From positions 5,314,001-5,378,000 of the forward strand of contig NZ_CP064689.1 in the NCBI RefSeq assembly GCF_023100945.1: a stretch of 64,000 nt of DNA. Reading direction: 5' to 3'. Each line of letters begins with the position of its first letter. Positions within the stretch are counted from its first letter, which is position 1. Of this stretch, positions 26,405 to 34,810 are shown piece after piece. This DNA is from Bradyrhizobium sp. 200 (GTDB taxonomy: Bacteria > Pseudomonadota > Alphaproteobacteria > Rhizobiales > Xanthobacteraceae). A program made the translations under genes and the position numbers. A model generated the notes under the pieces. The model searched no databases. It saw only the letters and a list, made by a program, of their open reading frames with translations, and was not told the origin of the DNA.

Positions 26405-27586
26405 ATGATCCGATGGTTGGTCGCCGCGATCGGCTTGTGCATCGCGGCTACCCCTGTGCTCGCGGCCGACCCCATCGAGATCGGCATCGGTTATCTCGGC
26501 CGCGCCGGCGTCAAGCCGAAATTGTCGCTCGTCGAGCTGCCGGCCGAGAATGACGGCCTTGCCGGTGCGCGCCTTGCGATCGAGGACAACAACACCACGG
26601 GCAAGTTCCTCAATCAGCATTTCACGCTGGAGGAAGTGCGGCTCAAGGACAATGAGGATGTCGCGAAGGCAGCAGCAGCACTTGCCGAGCGCACCGGCTT
26701 CATCATTGCCGACCTTCCGGCGGATGATTTGTTGAAGGCAGCCGACACGCTCCGCGGTCGCGGGACGCTGCTGTTGAATGCCGGCGCGATCGACGACCGG
26801 TTGCGCGAGCAGGATTGCCGCCTCAACGTGATCCATATCGCGCCGACGCGCTCGATGCTTGCGGATGCACTCGCCCAGTACCTGGTGTGGAAGCAATGGA
26901 AGCGCTGGCTGTTCGTCGTCGGCTCGCACGATCAGGACAAGTTGTACGCCGACGCGTTGCGCCGAGCAGCCACGCGCTTCGGCGCGAAGATCGTTCAGGA
27001 GCGAACTTTCGAAGATGCCGGCGGCGCCCGCCGTACCGATAGCGGCGTCACCTTGATCCAGCGCCAAATGCCGGTATTCACCCAGCAGGCGCCGGCCTAT
27101 GACGTCCTCGTTGCGGCTGACGAAAGCGAGGTATTCGCGTCCTACCTGCCCTACCGCACGTGGGACCCACGGCCGGTTGCCGGCTCGGCAGGCCTGGTTC
27201 CGACCAGTTGGCATGCAGCACAGGATCAGTGGGGCGCGATCCAGATCCAGAACCGGTTTGCAAAACTGAACTCGCGACACATGACCGCACTGGACATGCA
27301 AGCCTGGACGGCAGCGCGTATGATCGGTGAAGCAGCGTCGCGCACGAAGTCTGGTGACCCCAAGGCGGTTTCGGATTTCCTCAAAGGGCCCGACTTTTCC
27401 ATCGCGGCGTTCAAGGGCCGGCGGCTGACGCTGCGGGACTGGAATTTGCAGCTTCGTCAGCCGATCCTGCTGGTCGATGGACGCATGGTGGTTTCGGTTT
27501 CGCCGCAGGAGGGATTCCTGCATCAGGTGTCGGAACTCGATACGCTTGGCGCCGATCGCCCGGAAACCAAATGCAAGCTGCAATAA
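26405..27586 (+). CDS. Periplasmic binding protein of PQQ-associated ABC system (PedA1/LutA-like)
   Basis: A 393-residue exported protein (start ATG 26405 with GGGAGGA upstream; signal peptide ends near ATPVLAAD). It has a type I periplasmic-binding fold: VEIGIGYLGR-like opening (IEIGIGYLG), LAIEDNNTTGKFL, ADLPADDLLKAAD and FVVGSHDQDKLYADALR. This is the group found beside PQQ alcohol dehydrogenase systems, represented by PedA1 of Pseudomonas putida and LutA of Methylorubrum, both linked to lanthanide uptake. It starts a four-gene ABC operon with the next three genes. The metal or chelate ligand is inferred from those relatives. Confidence 0.88.
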   Translation: MIRWLVAAIGLCIAATPVLAADPIEIGIGYLGRAGVKPKLSLVELPAENDGLAGARLAIEDNNTTGKFLNQHFTLEEVRLKDNEDVAKAAAALAERTGFIIADLPADDLLKAADTLRGRGTLLLNAGAIDDRLREQDCRLNVIHIAPTRSMLADALAQYLVWKQWKRWLFVVGSHDQDKLYADALRRAATRFGAKIVQERTFEDAGGARRTDSGVTLIQRQMPVFTQQAPAYDVLVAADESEVFASYLPYRTWDPRPVAGSAGLVPTSWHAAQDQWGAIQIQNRFAKLNSRHMTALDMQAWTAARMIGEAASRTKSGDPKAVSDFLKGPDFSIAAFKGRRLTLRDWNLQLRQPILLVDGRMVVSVSPQEGFLHQVSELDTLGADRPETKCKLQ

Positions 27587-27603
27587 AGGAGGATGGATTG
27601 CGT

Positions 27604-28575
27604 ATGTGGCGTCATTGCCTGCTTTCCGGAATGGCTGTCTGGCTCGCGACGGCGACCCCTGCCTCGGCCTTCATCGCCTATGTGTCCAACGAGAAGAGCA
27701 ACACGGTATCCGTGATCGATACGAACAATTGGACCGTCACCAAGACCATCAAGGTCGGCCAGCGGCCGCGCGGCATCGAGTTCACGCGGGATGCAAAATT
27801 TGTGTTCGTTGCCGTCGGCGATGACGACAGCATTCAGGTCATCGACGTTGCGAAGCAGGAGGTCGTCGATACCCTGCCCTCGGGCCCGGATCCCGAACTG
27901 TTCGCCCTCGATGCTGACGGCAAGACTCTCTACGTCGCCAACGAAAACGACAACACGGTGACGATCATCGACGTTGAAAAGCGCACCCGTCTCGGCGAGA
28001 TCCAGGTCGGCGTCGAGCCGGAGGGCATGGCCATCAGCCCGGACGGCAAGATCCTGATCAATACTTCCGAGACGACCAACATGGCGCATTTCATCGACAC
28101 CACCACGCGCCAGATCGTTGCCAACGTTCTGGTCGATGCGCGTCCGCGCTTCGCCGAGTTCAAGCGCGACAATTCCGAAGTTTGGGTATCGTCGGAGATC
28201 GGCGGCACCGTTTCGGTGATCGACCCGGCCAGGCGCGTCGTGACGGACAAGATCTCGTTCAACATTCCAGGTCTGCGGAGCGAAGCTATCCAGCCGGTCG
28301 GCATCGGCATGACCAAAGACGGCAAGACCGCCTTCGTCGCGCTCGGCCCTGCCAATCGCGTCGCAGTCGTCGATGCCGCCAGCCACAAGGTCACCAAATA
28401 TCTGCTGGTGGGTCAGCGGGTGTGGCACATGGCATTCACCCCGGACGAGAAATATCTGATGGTTACCAACGGCGTGTCGAACGACGTCTCGGTGATCGAC
28501 GTCGCCGCGCAGAAAGTCATCAAGACGATCCAGGTCGGCGAATTGCCCTGGGGTATCACGATTGCGCAGCCATGA
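27604..28575 (+). CDS. YVTN-type beta-propeller protein of PQQ-associated ABC system (PedA2/LutB-like)
   Basis: A 323-residue secreted seven-bladed propeller. The chosen ATG at 27604 lies 11 bp after AGGAGG and starts a signal peptide ending in PASAF. The repeats read as YVSNEKSNTVSVID, VANENDNTVTIID, VSSEIGGTVSVID and VTNGVSNDVSVID, each followed by a KTIxVG-type strand. It belongs to the PQQ-catabolism-associated propeller family found with PedA1/LutA genes. It probably binds a ligand or docks the binding protein in the periplasm. The stop overlaps the ATPase start (ATGA), indicating tight coupling. Confidence 0.9.
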   Translation: MWRHCLLSGMAVWLATATPASAFIAYVSNEKSNTVSVIDTNNWTVTKTIKVGQRPRGIEFTRDAKFVFVAVGDDDSIQVIDVAKQEVVDTLPSGPDPELFALDADGKTLYVANENDNTVTIIDVEKRTRLGEIQVGVEPEGMAISPDGKILINTSETTNMAHFIDTTTRQIVANVLVDARPRFAEFKRDNSEVWVSSEIGGTVSVIDPARRVVTDKISFNIPGLRSEAIQPVGIGMTKDGKTAFVALGPANRVAVVDAASHKVTKYLLVGQRVWHMAFTPDEKYLMVTNGVSNDVSVIDVAAQKVIKTIQVGELPWGITIAQP

Positions 28576-29393
28576 TGGCCACTGACGCACTTTCCACCGG
28601 TCACGACAAGCGGGACATCCCTGCGCGGCCCGATGCCGTGGAGCTGCCTGCATTGTCGATCGACGGCGTCAGCCACGCCTATGGCACCCGACAGGCGCTG
28701 ATCGACATCGGCTTTTCCGTCGCATCGGCAAGTTTCACGGCGTTGCTCGGCCTGAACGGCGCCGGCAAAAGCACCCTGTTCTCGCTGATCACGCGGCTAT
28801 TCGGAATCCAGCGCGGCCATATCGGGATTTTCGGTCACGACATCGCGCATGTGCCCGGCGAAGCACTGCGGCTGCTCGGCGTGGTGTTTCAGGCCCGCAC
28901 GCTCGATCTCGACCTCTCGGTGACGCAGAACCTGCTTTATCACGCCGCCCTGCACGGCATCGCCAGGCGTGACGCCCGCGAACGTAGCCGCGAGGTGCTG
29001 GCGCGCATCGGCCTTGCCGAGCGCGACGGCAGCAAGGTGCGCGACCTCTCCGGCGGCCAGATGCGACGATTGGAAATCGCGCGGGCGCTGCTGCACCGCC
29101 CGCGCCTGCTGCTGCTCGACGAGGCAACCGTCGGCCTCGACGTCAAGGCGCGCGCCGATATCCTCAACCACGTCCGCCAGCTCGTCACCGAGCAAGGAAT
29201 AAGCGTGCTGTGGGCGACGCATCTGTTCGACGAGATCGGTTCGAACGATGATCTCGTCGTGCTGCATCAGGGCCGGGTATTGGCCCAGGGCAAGGTAGCG
29301 CGGGTTATCGCCGATACGGGCGGCAGCGATATCAACACGGCGTTCATGCGGCTGACCGGCTCCACCGCACCGAGCGGGAGTCCAGCATCATGA
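28572..29393 (+). CDS. ABC transporter ATP-binding protein (PedB/LutE-like)
   Basis: A 273-residue ATPase. The open frame runs far upstream inside the propeller gene, but ATG 28572 in ATGA overlap gives the normal length. Walker A is GLNGAGKST, the Q-loop is VVFQARTLDLDLSV, the signature is LSGGQMRRLEIARAL, Walker B is LLLLDEATVGLD and the switch His lies in WATHLFDEIG. The N-terminal ~30 residues are a low-complexity extension. It is of the ABC-2/DrrA subgroup and matches the exporter-like permease that follows. In PQQ-dependent alcohol oxidisers this ATPase belongs to a lanthanide-linked transporter. Confidence 0.92.
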   Translation: MMATDALSTGHDKRDIPARPDAVELPALSIDGVSHAYGTRQALIDIGFSVASASFTALLGLNGAGKSTLFSLITRLFGIQRGHIGIFGHDIAHVPGEALRLLGVVFQARTLDLDLSVTQNLLYHAALHGIARRDARERSREVLARIGLAERDGSKVRDLSGGQMRRLEIARALLHRPRLLLLDEATVGLDVKARADILNHVRQLVTEQGISVLWATHLFDEIGSNDDLVVLHQGRVLAQGKVARVIADTGGSDINTAFMRLTGSTAPSGSPAS

Positions 29394-30238
29394 CATCAGC
29401 CACCATAGGGCCGATCCGGAGCGGATTCTCTCTCGCCGAATATTTCACCTGCCTGAGCGGCATCGTTTGGCGCGAGGCGCTTCGCTTCCTGCATCAGCGC
29501 GAGCGCTTCATCTCCGCACTGGTGCGGCCCCTGGTGTGGCTGTTCATCTTCGCCGCCGGCTTTCGTCAGGTGCTCGGTCTCTCCATCATCCCACCCTACG
29601 AAACCTACATCCTGTACGAGGTCTATATCGCGCCGGGGCTGATGGCGATGATCCAGCTCTTCAACGGCATGCAGTCCTCGCTCTCCATGGTCTATGACCG
29701 CGAGATGGGCAATATGCGGACCTTGCTGGTGAGCCCGCTGCCGCGATGGTTTCTCCTGTCCTGCAAGCTTCTGGCGGGAACCGCCGTCTCGCTGCTTCAG
29801 GTGTATGCCTTCCTGCTGATTGCATGGTTCTGGGATATCGCGCCGCCGCCGGCCGGCTATTTCACGGTGCTGCCGGCGCTGGTCCTGTCCGGCTTGATGC
29901 TCGGCGCCCTGGGAATGCTGATCTCCTCCGGCATCAAGCAGCTTGAGAATTTCGCGGGCGTGATGAACTTTGTCATCTTTCCGATGTTCTTTGCTTCCTC
30001 AGCGCTCTATCCGCTGTGGCGTATCCTGGAGAGCAGCCCGATGCTCTACTATGTCTGCCTGTTCAATCCGTTCACGCACGCCGTGGAGCTGATACGTTTC
30101 GCGCTGTACGGACAAATCAACTGGATCGCGCTCGCGGTGGTAGGTGGCTGTACGGTCGTCTTCATGGTCGGCGCAATCTTTGCCTACGATCCATCACGCG
30201 GCCTGATCCGCCGCGGGACGGCCGGAGGCGAGACATGA
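29390..30238 (+). CDS. ABC-2-type permease (PedC/LutF-like)
   Basis: A 282-residue membrane protein with six hydrophobic segments of the ABC-2 family (RPLVWLFIFAAGFRQVLG, then AGTAVSLLQVYAFLLIAWF, VLSGLMLGALGMLISSG and NPFTHAVELIRFALYG). ABC-2 permeases usually export, yet this one is encoded with a binding protein and a periplasmic propeller. That is the odd architecture of the Ped/Lut system, for which uptake of lanthanides has been proposed. It overlaps the ATPase stop by 4 bp and the following gene by 4 bp. Confidence 0.9.
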   Translation: MTSATIGPIRSGFSLAEYFTCLSGIVWREALRFLHQRERFISALVRPLVWLFIFAAGFRQVLGLSIIPPYETYILYEVYIAPGLMAMIQLFNGMQSSLSMVYDREMGNMRTLLVSPLPRWFLLSCKLLAGTAVSLLQVYAFLLIAWFWDIAPPPAGYFTVLPALVLSGLMLGALGMLISSGIKQLENFAGVMNFVIFPMFFASSALYPLWRILESSPMLYYVCLFNPFTHAVELIRFALYGQINWIALAVVGGCTVVFMVGAIFAYDPSRGLIRRGTAGGET

Positions 30239-30843
30239 GGTATCGGGTCGCGATCGCAGCATTTCTCGCTATTGCAGCTACGAGCGGATTCTGCCATGCC
30301 GATCCGCGCTATCCGGACTGGCCGTGCACCCAGGCCAAGGTGCCGGAGATATCCCTCGCCGCGGTGTGGGCAGGCCCGCCGCTGGACGATGTCTCCGATA
30401 AATGGAAAGACGATGCCAAGGTCAGCGCGCTGGTCGCAAAGCTGGCGGCAAGGCGGACCCCGCTCGAGGAAGCGCAAAAGGCCATCACCGAATATCTGAA
30501 CGCGGCAGCCGACAAGACCGGAAGCGGGAAACTGCTGTTTGCGGGCCTGTTCGATTCCCTCAATGCCCAACGCTCCCAGGTTCTGAACGGGCTGGAACGC
30601 GTCACCCGCAAGCAGCGCGAGGCGGCGGACAAGATCCGCAGCGACACGCTTGCCTTGCATGCGTTGCAGGGTGAAACGCCGCCCGACCAGGCGAAGATCG
30701 ACGACCTCGGCAATCAGCTTGTCTGGCAGACGCGCATCTTCGAGGACCGGCAGCGCGTTATCAAATTCGTCTGCGAGGTGCCGACGGCAATCGACCAGCG
30801 TCTGTTCGCGCTCGGCCGAACGATTCAGCAGGAGATAGAATAG
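30235..30843 (+). CDS. Exported protein of unknown function ending the Ped/Lut-type operon
   Basis: A 202-residue protein starting at ATG 30235 in ATGA overlap with the permease; the frame upstream is a shadow. The signal peptide is about residues 1-22 (ending FCHAD). The mature part is helical and charged, with probable coiled-coil stretches (LNGLERVTRKQREAADKIRS). Two cysteines lie near its ends (WPCTQA and KFVCEV), possibly a disulfide. It has no recognised domain. Strict coupling to the ABC genes suggests a periplasmic accessory to that transporter. It converges with the CLADCW protein gene, leaving a 4-bp gap. Confidence 0.75.
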   Translation: MRYRVAIAAFLAIAATSGFCHADPRYPDWPCTQAKVPEISLAAVWAGPPLDDVSDKWKDDAKVSALVAKLAARRTPLEEAQKAITEYLNAAADKTGSGKLLFAGLFDSLNAQRSQVLNGLERVTRKQREAADKIRSDTLALHALQGETPPDQAKIDDLGNQLVWQTRIFEDRQRVIKFVCEVPTAIDQRLFALGRTIQQEIE

Positions 30844-30847
30844 CGGT

Positions 30848-31423
30848 CTAACGCGGCGATGAAATCTCTTCACCTGGGCGAGGTTCCGGGTGCGACTCCG
30901 CCAGCGCCAAGCCGGCCCGCTCCCAGCCGTCGGTTCCGTCGGGATACCACGCCACATTGGAATAGCCGTATGCCAGGATTCGCTTGGCCGCGTTCCAGGA
31001 CATCCAGCAATCAGCCAGACAGTAAACCACCACCAGTGCGGCATTGTTGCCCGTCGTCGCGCGGGCGAGCCCGCGCCGCAGATAGTCTTCCGTCGCTGCG
31101 GCCAGCTTTCCGTAGCCGGTGTCCGGCAGCCACATGCTGCCGGGAATGTTGAGCCGCGGCCGGTCACGCCAGACCGTGCCTTGGGGAAGATTTTGCGGCT
31201 TTGGCGCGCGGGGCATTACGTCGATGAACACGCCCGCCTTTGCGCGCCAAATCTCACCGGCTTCCGCCGTGGCAAGAACGCGCACGCCGGCAAGGGTGGC
31301 GGGAACCGGCGCACGGTAGTCTTCCATGCGGTACCCGTCGGGCTCGGGAGGTCTTTCCTGCGCTGATGCCGAAACGATGAATGCGAATGCTGCAAGGATC
31401 AGGCCTGCGAGCGCTTCTCTCAT
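30848..31423 (-). CDS. PQQ-associated rhodanese-like protein with Cys-Cys-Trp motif
   Basis: A 191-residue secreted protein (signal peptide about residues 1-21). The key feature is CLADCW at Cys135-Trp140, followed by MSWNAAKR, in a rhodanese-like fold with a predicted active loop. This is the family described with PQQ-dependent catabolism and called CXXCW; here three residues separate the cysteines. It likely handles sulfur or thiol redox in the periplasm alongside the SoxYZ-like carrier and zinc hydrolase encoded nearby (inference). Its ATG overlaps the stop of the XoxJ-like gene (ATGA), so the two are co-translated. Confidence 0.88.
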   Translation of the reverse strand: MREALAGLILAAFAFIVSASAQERPPEPDGYRMEDYRAPVPATLAGVRVLATAEAGEIWRAKAGVFIDVMPRAPKPQNLPQGTVWRDRPRLNIPGSMWLPDTGYGKLAAATEDYLRRGLARATTGNNAALVVVYCLADCWMSWNAAKRILAYGYSNVAWYPDGTDGWERAGLALAESHPEPRPGEEISSPR

Positions 31424-32304
31424 GGCGCTTTCGTTGCCGTCTCCGCGCGGATCGGCTGGTCGTTCTCGTCGAGCAAGGGAACGCCGAAGTCCAGCAAGAT
31501 CTTGTTGATGGCGGGCTGGTTCTCCTGGATCAAACGGTTGAGCATCCGCTTCCAGTTCTGATCAGCTCCCCGCACCCCCATGCCGATGCGAAACGCCAAT
31601 CGCGGGCCGGTCTTTTCCTTCACGAGTGGCGTGACATGAAGCGGCGGGTTCGCCTTCTTCGCATGGAAGCCTGCCATCGGCCCCCACAGGATGCCCGCAT
31701 CGATCTTCCCCGACATCAGGTCGCCGATCATGGCCTCCGCTGACGAGTCGATACGCGTATCGACCATCAACTGATATGGCTTGGCATTCGTCATCAGGCC
31801 GTTGACCGCCATGTTCGTGCCCGGCGGCGTGCCGGCTACGATGCCGATATGCTTGCTTTTCAGGCGCTCGTCTTCCAGCGTCGCAACGTCTTCGAGGCCG
31901 CTGCCTTGCTTGGCGACCAGCGCATAGGCGGTGCGGTAATAGGGATTGGTACCCTGAACCAGGTCGTCTCCTTGCGGGAAGCCCATGATGACGTCGCAAC
32001 GATGGGCTCCAAGCGTCATCCGGACGAAGCCGGTCGCCTGCGGGAAGTACATGTAGTCCAGCTTCTTGTTCAGCTTCTCGGCGAACAGTTCGGCGAGCTT
32101 GTTCTCGAATCCTTCCCCCTTGTCATTGGAGAACGGCAAATTGTGCGGGTCGGCACAGACGCGCAGCACCTTGGGATCGACGAGCTCGATCGATAAATCG
32201 CCGCCTTCCTTGATCTGCGCGCGAGCGACATCGCGCCCGACGAGTACGGCGAGGATCGCCAATGTTGCAATCGCCAGCCAGCGCTTGTGTCTGGCATATA
32301 TCAT
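31420..32304 (-). CDS. xoxJ: Quinoprotein-associated periplasmic binding protein, XoxJ/MxaJ-like
   Basis: A 294-residue protein if started at ATG 32304 (MIYARHKRWLAIATLAIL), giving a normal signal peptide; the frame extends ~80 codons further but without signal character. The mature domain is a family 3 solute-binding fold: LRVCADPHNLPFSN, ELFAEKLNKKLDY, RCDVIMGFPQG and HIGIVAGTPPGT. MxaJ and XoxJ proteins share this fold and are thought to help assemble or activate the methanol dehydrogenase rather than transport a solute. It is not adjacent to xoxF here but about 12 kb away in the same island. The symbol is by family and context. Confidence 0.82.
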   Translation of the reverse strand: MIYARHKRWLAIATLAILAVLVGRDVARAQIKEGGDLSIELVDPKVLRVCADPHNLPFSNDKGEGFENKLAELFAEKLNKKLDYMYFPQATGFVRMTLGAHRCDVIMGFPQGDDLVQGTNPYYRTAYALVAKQGSGLEDVATLEDERLKSKHIGIVAGTPPGTNMAVNGLMTNAKPYQLMVDTRIDSSAEAMIGDLMSGKIDAGILWGPMAGFHAKKANPPLHVTPLVKEKTGPRLAFRIGMGVRGADQNWKRMLNRLIQENQPAINKILLDFGVPLLDENDQPIRAETATKAP

Positions 32305-32541
32305 CGAAAGCTGCTGCACTTCCGGCCCGCCATGGTTGCCAAATTCGGAGAGATTATCGGCAACCTCGACGAACGGAGTTCCGTTGAAGCCGCAGACAGG
32401 CAAAATGCTATGCTTGTCAATTGGAGCGTGCAACAGGAATAATCCCCAGAGCGAACTCGCCGCCTGTGCTGCGACGCAAACGTAGGCACGATGAAACATG
32501 GGATTGCCGATAGCGCTTCGTGGTGAGACGGAGGCCAAAGT

Positions 32542-33465
32542 ATGGCTCATCCCGCATTGATCCTTGCCGCGTTCGCGATGCTGGCTTCAGCGACAGCCGG
32601 GTTCGCGCAGCAGCGGGAGTTGCCCGTCAACCCCATTGCTGATGGCGTATTCGTGCACAACGGCCAGACCGCGCAGATGACGCGCGAGAACGAGGGCGCG
32701 ATTGCGAATATCAGTTTCATCGTTGGCGAGGACGCGGTCGCGGTGATCGATACGGGTGGCAGCCTTCGCGAGGGACGACAACTGATGGCAGCTATTCGTG
32801 CCCGGACTGACAAGCCGATCCGGTACGTCATCAATACGCACGGCCATCCCGATCATGTTTTCGGCAACGGTGCTTTCGTACAGGATGGAACGACCTTTGT
32901 CGGCCACGCGAATCTGCCACGCGCGCTGGCCGCGCGCGGACAATTCTATCTCGATGCATTTCGCCGTACCATGGGCGATCAGTTGATCGACGAGATACGT
33001 ATCGTGCCACCGACGCTGCTCGTCAGCGGCACGCTCAATTTGGATCTCGGGCGACGGCCGCTCGTCTTGCGGGCGTGGGCTGCCGCGCATAGCGATTGCG
33101 ATCTCACGGTGCTCGATGAAAAAACCGGAACCCTCTTTGCGGGTGACCTCGTGTTTCTGGCCCACACGCCCGTGCTGGACGGCAGCATCCGCGGCTGGTT
33201 GAGCGCAATCGGTGAGCTCGGCGCCCTATCAGCGCAACGCGTGGTTCCCGGTCACGGTCCTGTGAGCGCATGGCCGGCGGCCCTCGCCGACGAACGCCGC
33301 TACCTCCAAACGCTGGCCTCAGACGTACGCGGCCTCGTCGCCCGCGGGGAGCCGATAGCGGCGGCGGGCACGGCAGCCGGCTCCGAGCGATCGCGGTGGG
33401 AATTGTTCGACGACTACAACACCCGCAACGCAACCGCAGCATTTTCGGAAATTGAATGGGAATAG
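32542..33465 (+). CDS. Quinoprotein relay system zinc metallohydrolase (MBL fold)
   Basis: A 307-residue secreted metallo-beta-lactamase-fold protein (signal peptide about 1-22). Zinc ligands start with His100, His102, Asp104 and His105 in THGHPDH; later ligands are probably in [10 protein letters not shown], where Asp follows His, and [10 protein letters not shown]. The family is related to SoxH and occurs with PQQ enzymes, beside a SoxYZ-like carrier exactly as here. It is thought to act on a carrier-bound sulfur or acyl group; the true substrate is unknown. It is divergent from the XoxJ-like gene across ~240 bp and followed after 54 bp by the carrier gene. Confidence 0.9.
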   Translation: MAHPALILAAFAMLASATAGFAQQRELPVNPIADGVFVHNGQTAQMTRENEGAIANISFIVGEDAVAVIDTGGSLREGRQLMAAIRARTDKPIRYVINTHGHPDHVFGNGAFVQDGTTFVGHANLPRALAARGQFYLDAFRRTMGDQLIDEIRIVPPTLLVSGTLNLDLGRRPLVLRAWAAAHSDCDLTVLDEKTGTLFAGDLVFLAHTPVLDGSIRGWLSAIGELGALSAQRVVPGHGPVSAWPAALADERRYLQTLASDVRGLVARGEPIAAAGTAAGSERSRWELFDDYNTRNATAAFSEIEWE

Positions 33466-33519
33466 CGCGCGCGTTGCCCTATACTACGTGCGTTGCTTCC
33501 ATCCGCATGAAGGTGGCGC

Positions 33520-34344
33520 ATGCCCGGATATCTTTTCCGCCTGTTCGGCCTCGCAGGCTTGCTGCTGTTCGGCGCGCCGCTAACGGTTGCGGCAACATCA
33601 GCGGCCAATGACCCTTGGCCCGGGCTGGTCCAGGACATCTTCAACAATCGTCCGATGAACGATGGCAGTGACGTGATCGGCATCGAAATGCCGTCGCGTG
33701 CCGAGGATGCGGCCATCGTACCGGTGACCTTGCGAACGAAGCTTCCGCCCGGCGACATCAGGCAAGTGGTGAGCATTACGCTGGTGATCGACCAGAACCC
33801 CGCGCCGATGGCGGCGAAATTCCAGCTCGGGCCGGATGCCAAAGTGTCTGAGATCTCCACCCGCGTTCGCGTCAACAATTACACTGATGTTCATGCGGTG
33901 GCCGAACTCAGTGACGGCAAACTCTACATGACCAAGACCTATGTGAAGGCGTCCGGCGGCTGCTCGGCGCCTGCCGCCAAGAACGCCGACGAGGCCAAAG
34001 GCAGGCTCGGCCAGATGCGCTACCGGCAGTTCGCAAAAGCCGGCGAAGGCCCCGCCAGCGGCGCGCGCGAGGCCCAGATCATGATCGGGCATCCCAACAA
34101 TTCCGGCCTGCAGATGGACCAGGTCACGCACCTGTATGTCCCCGCATTCTTCATCAACGAGTTGCGGCTATGGCAGGACGACAGCCTGCTGTTGACGATG
34201 GAAGGCGGCATTTCGATTTCGGAAGATCCCAATATCAGGTTCACCTACGTGCCGAACGGCGCGAAGCGTTTCCGCGCCGAGGCAAAGGATACCGATGGAC
34301 ACGTCTTCCAACGCGAATGGAAGATCGATGATTCCGGGATCTAA
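33520..34344 (+). CDS. SoxYZ-like fused carrier protein, quinoprotein-associated
   Basis: A 274-residue secreted protein (signal peptide about 1-28). The N-terminal half resembles SoxY and ends in the swinging-arm-like GGCSAP with Cys148; the C-terminal half resembles SoxZ (REAQIMIGHPNNSGLQMD and HVFQREWKID). In sulfur oxidisers SoxY carries intermediates on a C-terminal GGCGG; here the arm sits between the two domains, a fusion known from PQQ dehydrogenase neighbourhoods. It pairs with the zinc hydrolase upstream. No soxAX or soxB is present, so thiosulfate oxidation is not the role. Confidence 0.9.
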   Translation: MPGYLFRLFGLAGLLLFGAPLTVAATSAANDPWPGLVQDIFNNRPMNDGSDVIGIEMPSRAEDAAIVPVTLRTKLPPGDIRQVVSITLVIDQNPAPMAAKFQLGPDAKVSEISTRVRVNNYTDVHAVAELSDGKLYMTKTYVKASGGCSAPAAKNADEAKGRLGQMRYRQFAKAGEGPASGAREAQIMIGHPNNSGLQMDQVTHLYVPAFFINELRLWQDDSLLLTMEGGISISEDPNIRFTYVPNGAKRFRAEAKDTDGHVFQREWKIDDSGI

Positions 34345-34364
34345 TCCGAACCGCGTGCAGCGCT

Positions 34365-34724
34365 TCAGAAACAGCGCACTTCCGCTTCGGCCTGGGCCCG
34401 CCTGAGCTCGTTGAGCGCATTCGCCGCCTGCTCGGATGTGCGGAATGGCCCGCCCATATCTCCCCGGACCTGCGACACGCTTAGCACGGTTTCGGCCGTG
34501 ACATAGCGCTCATAGGGCACGAGCGAAGCGATAACATCGATCGAACAAGAGCATTGCTCGATCGCCTGCCGCGTCTCGCCATTCGCTTTCAAGCAGCCAA
34601 ACGCGTATTCGACGCGCGCCGATGTCGGATAATCGTTGATGTCCTGGGCGCGCGTGACTGCCGCCATCGTCATCAGTGCCGTCAATGCGGCGACAATACG
34701 TCGTACCGATCCGACAAGCGTCAT
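34365..34724 (-). CDS. Small exported cysteine-containing protein of unknown function
   Basis: A 119-residue protein started at ATG 34724 (MTLVGSVRRIVAALT), with a signal peptide to about residue 27 (VTRAQD). The frame runs 64 codons further upstream but overlaps the divergent promoter region and is not signal-like. The mature part has four cysteines (FGCLK, QCSCSI and VRCF at the terminus), suggesting two disulfides or a metal site. No domain is recognised. It converges with the SoxYZ-like gene and is divergent from the next ABC importer. Confidence 0.72.
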   Translation of the reverse strand: MTLVGSVRRIVAALTALMTMAAVTRAQDINDYPTSARVEYAFGCLKANGETRQAIEQCSCSIDVIASLVPYERYVTAETVLSVSQVRGDMGGPFRTSEQAANALNELRRAQAEAEVRCF

Positions 34725-34810
34725 CGTCTTCCTCCCGCTGCTATTCGTGGAAGCTATGCTATGACTGTCCCGCTGAAAAGCAGACGTTCGAGGAAACGGC
34801 TCAAGGCACC

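Noticed and set aside
25219..27583. Long minus-strand open frames opposite fghA and the PedA1-like gene
   Set aside because: Shadows of the plus-strand genes, caused by high GC content; no family motifs.
32413..32455. TTGTCAATTGGAGCG and CCCCAGAGCGAAC between the XoxJ-like and zinc hydrolase genes
   Set aside because: Resembles the operator, but the first word has two extra bases and the repeat distance is 25 bp.
33520..34344. Thiosulfate-oxidising Sox system
   Set aside because: Only a SoxYZ-like fusion and a SoxH-like hydrolase are present; no soxAX, soxB or soxCD. The context is PQQ enzymes.
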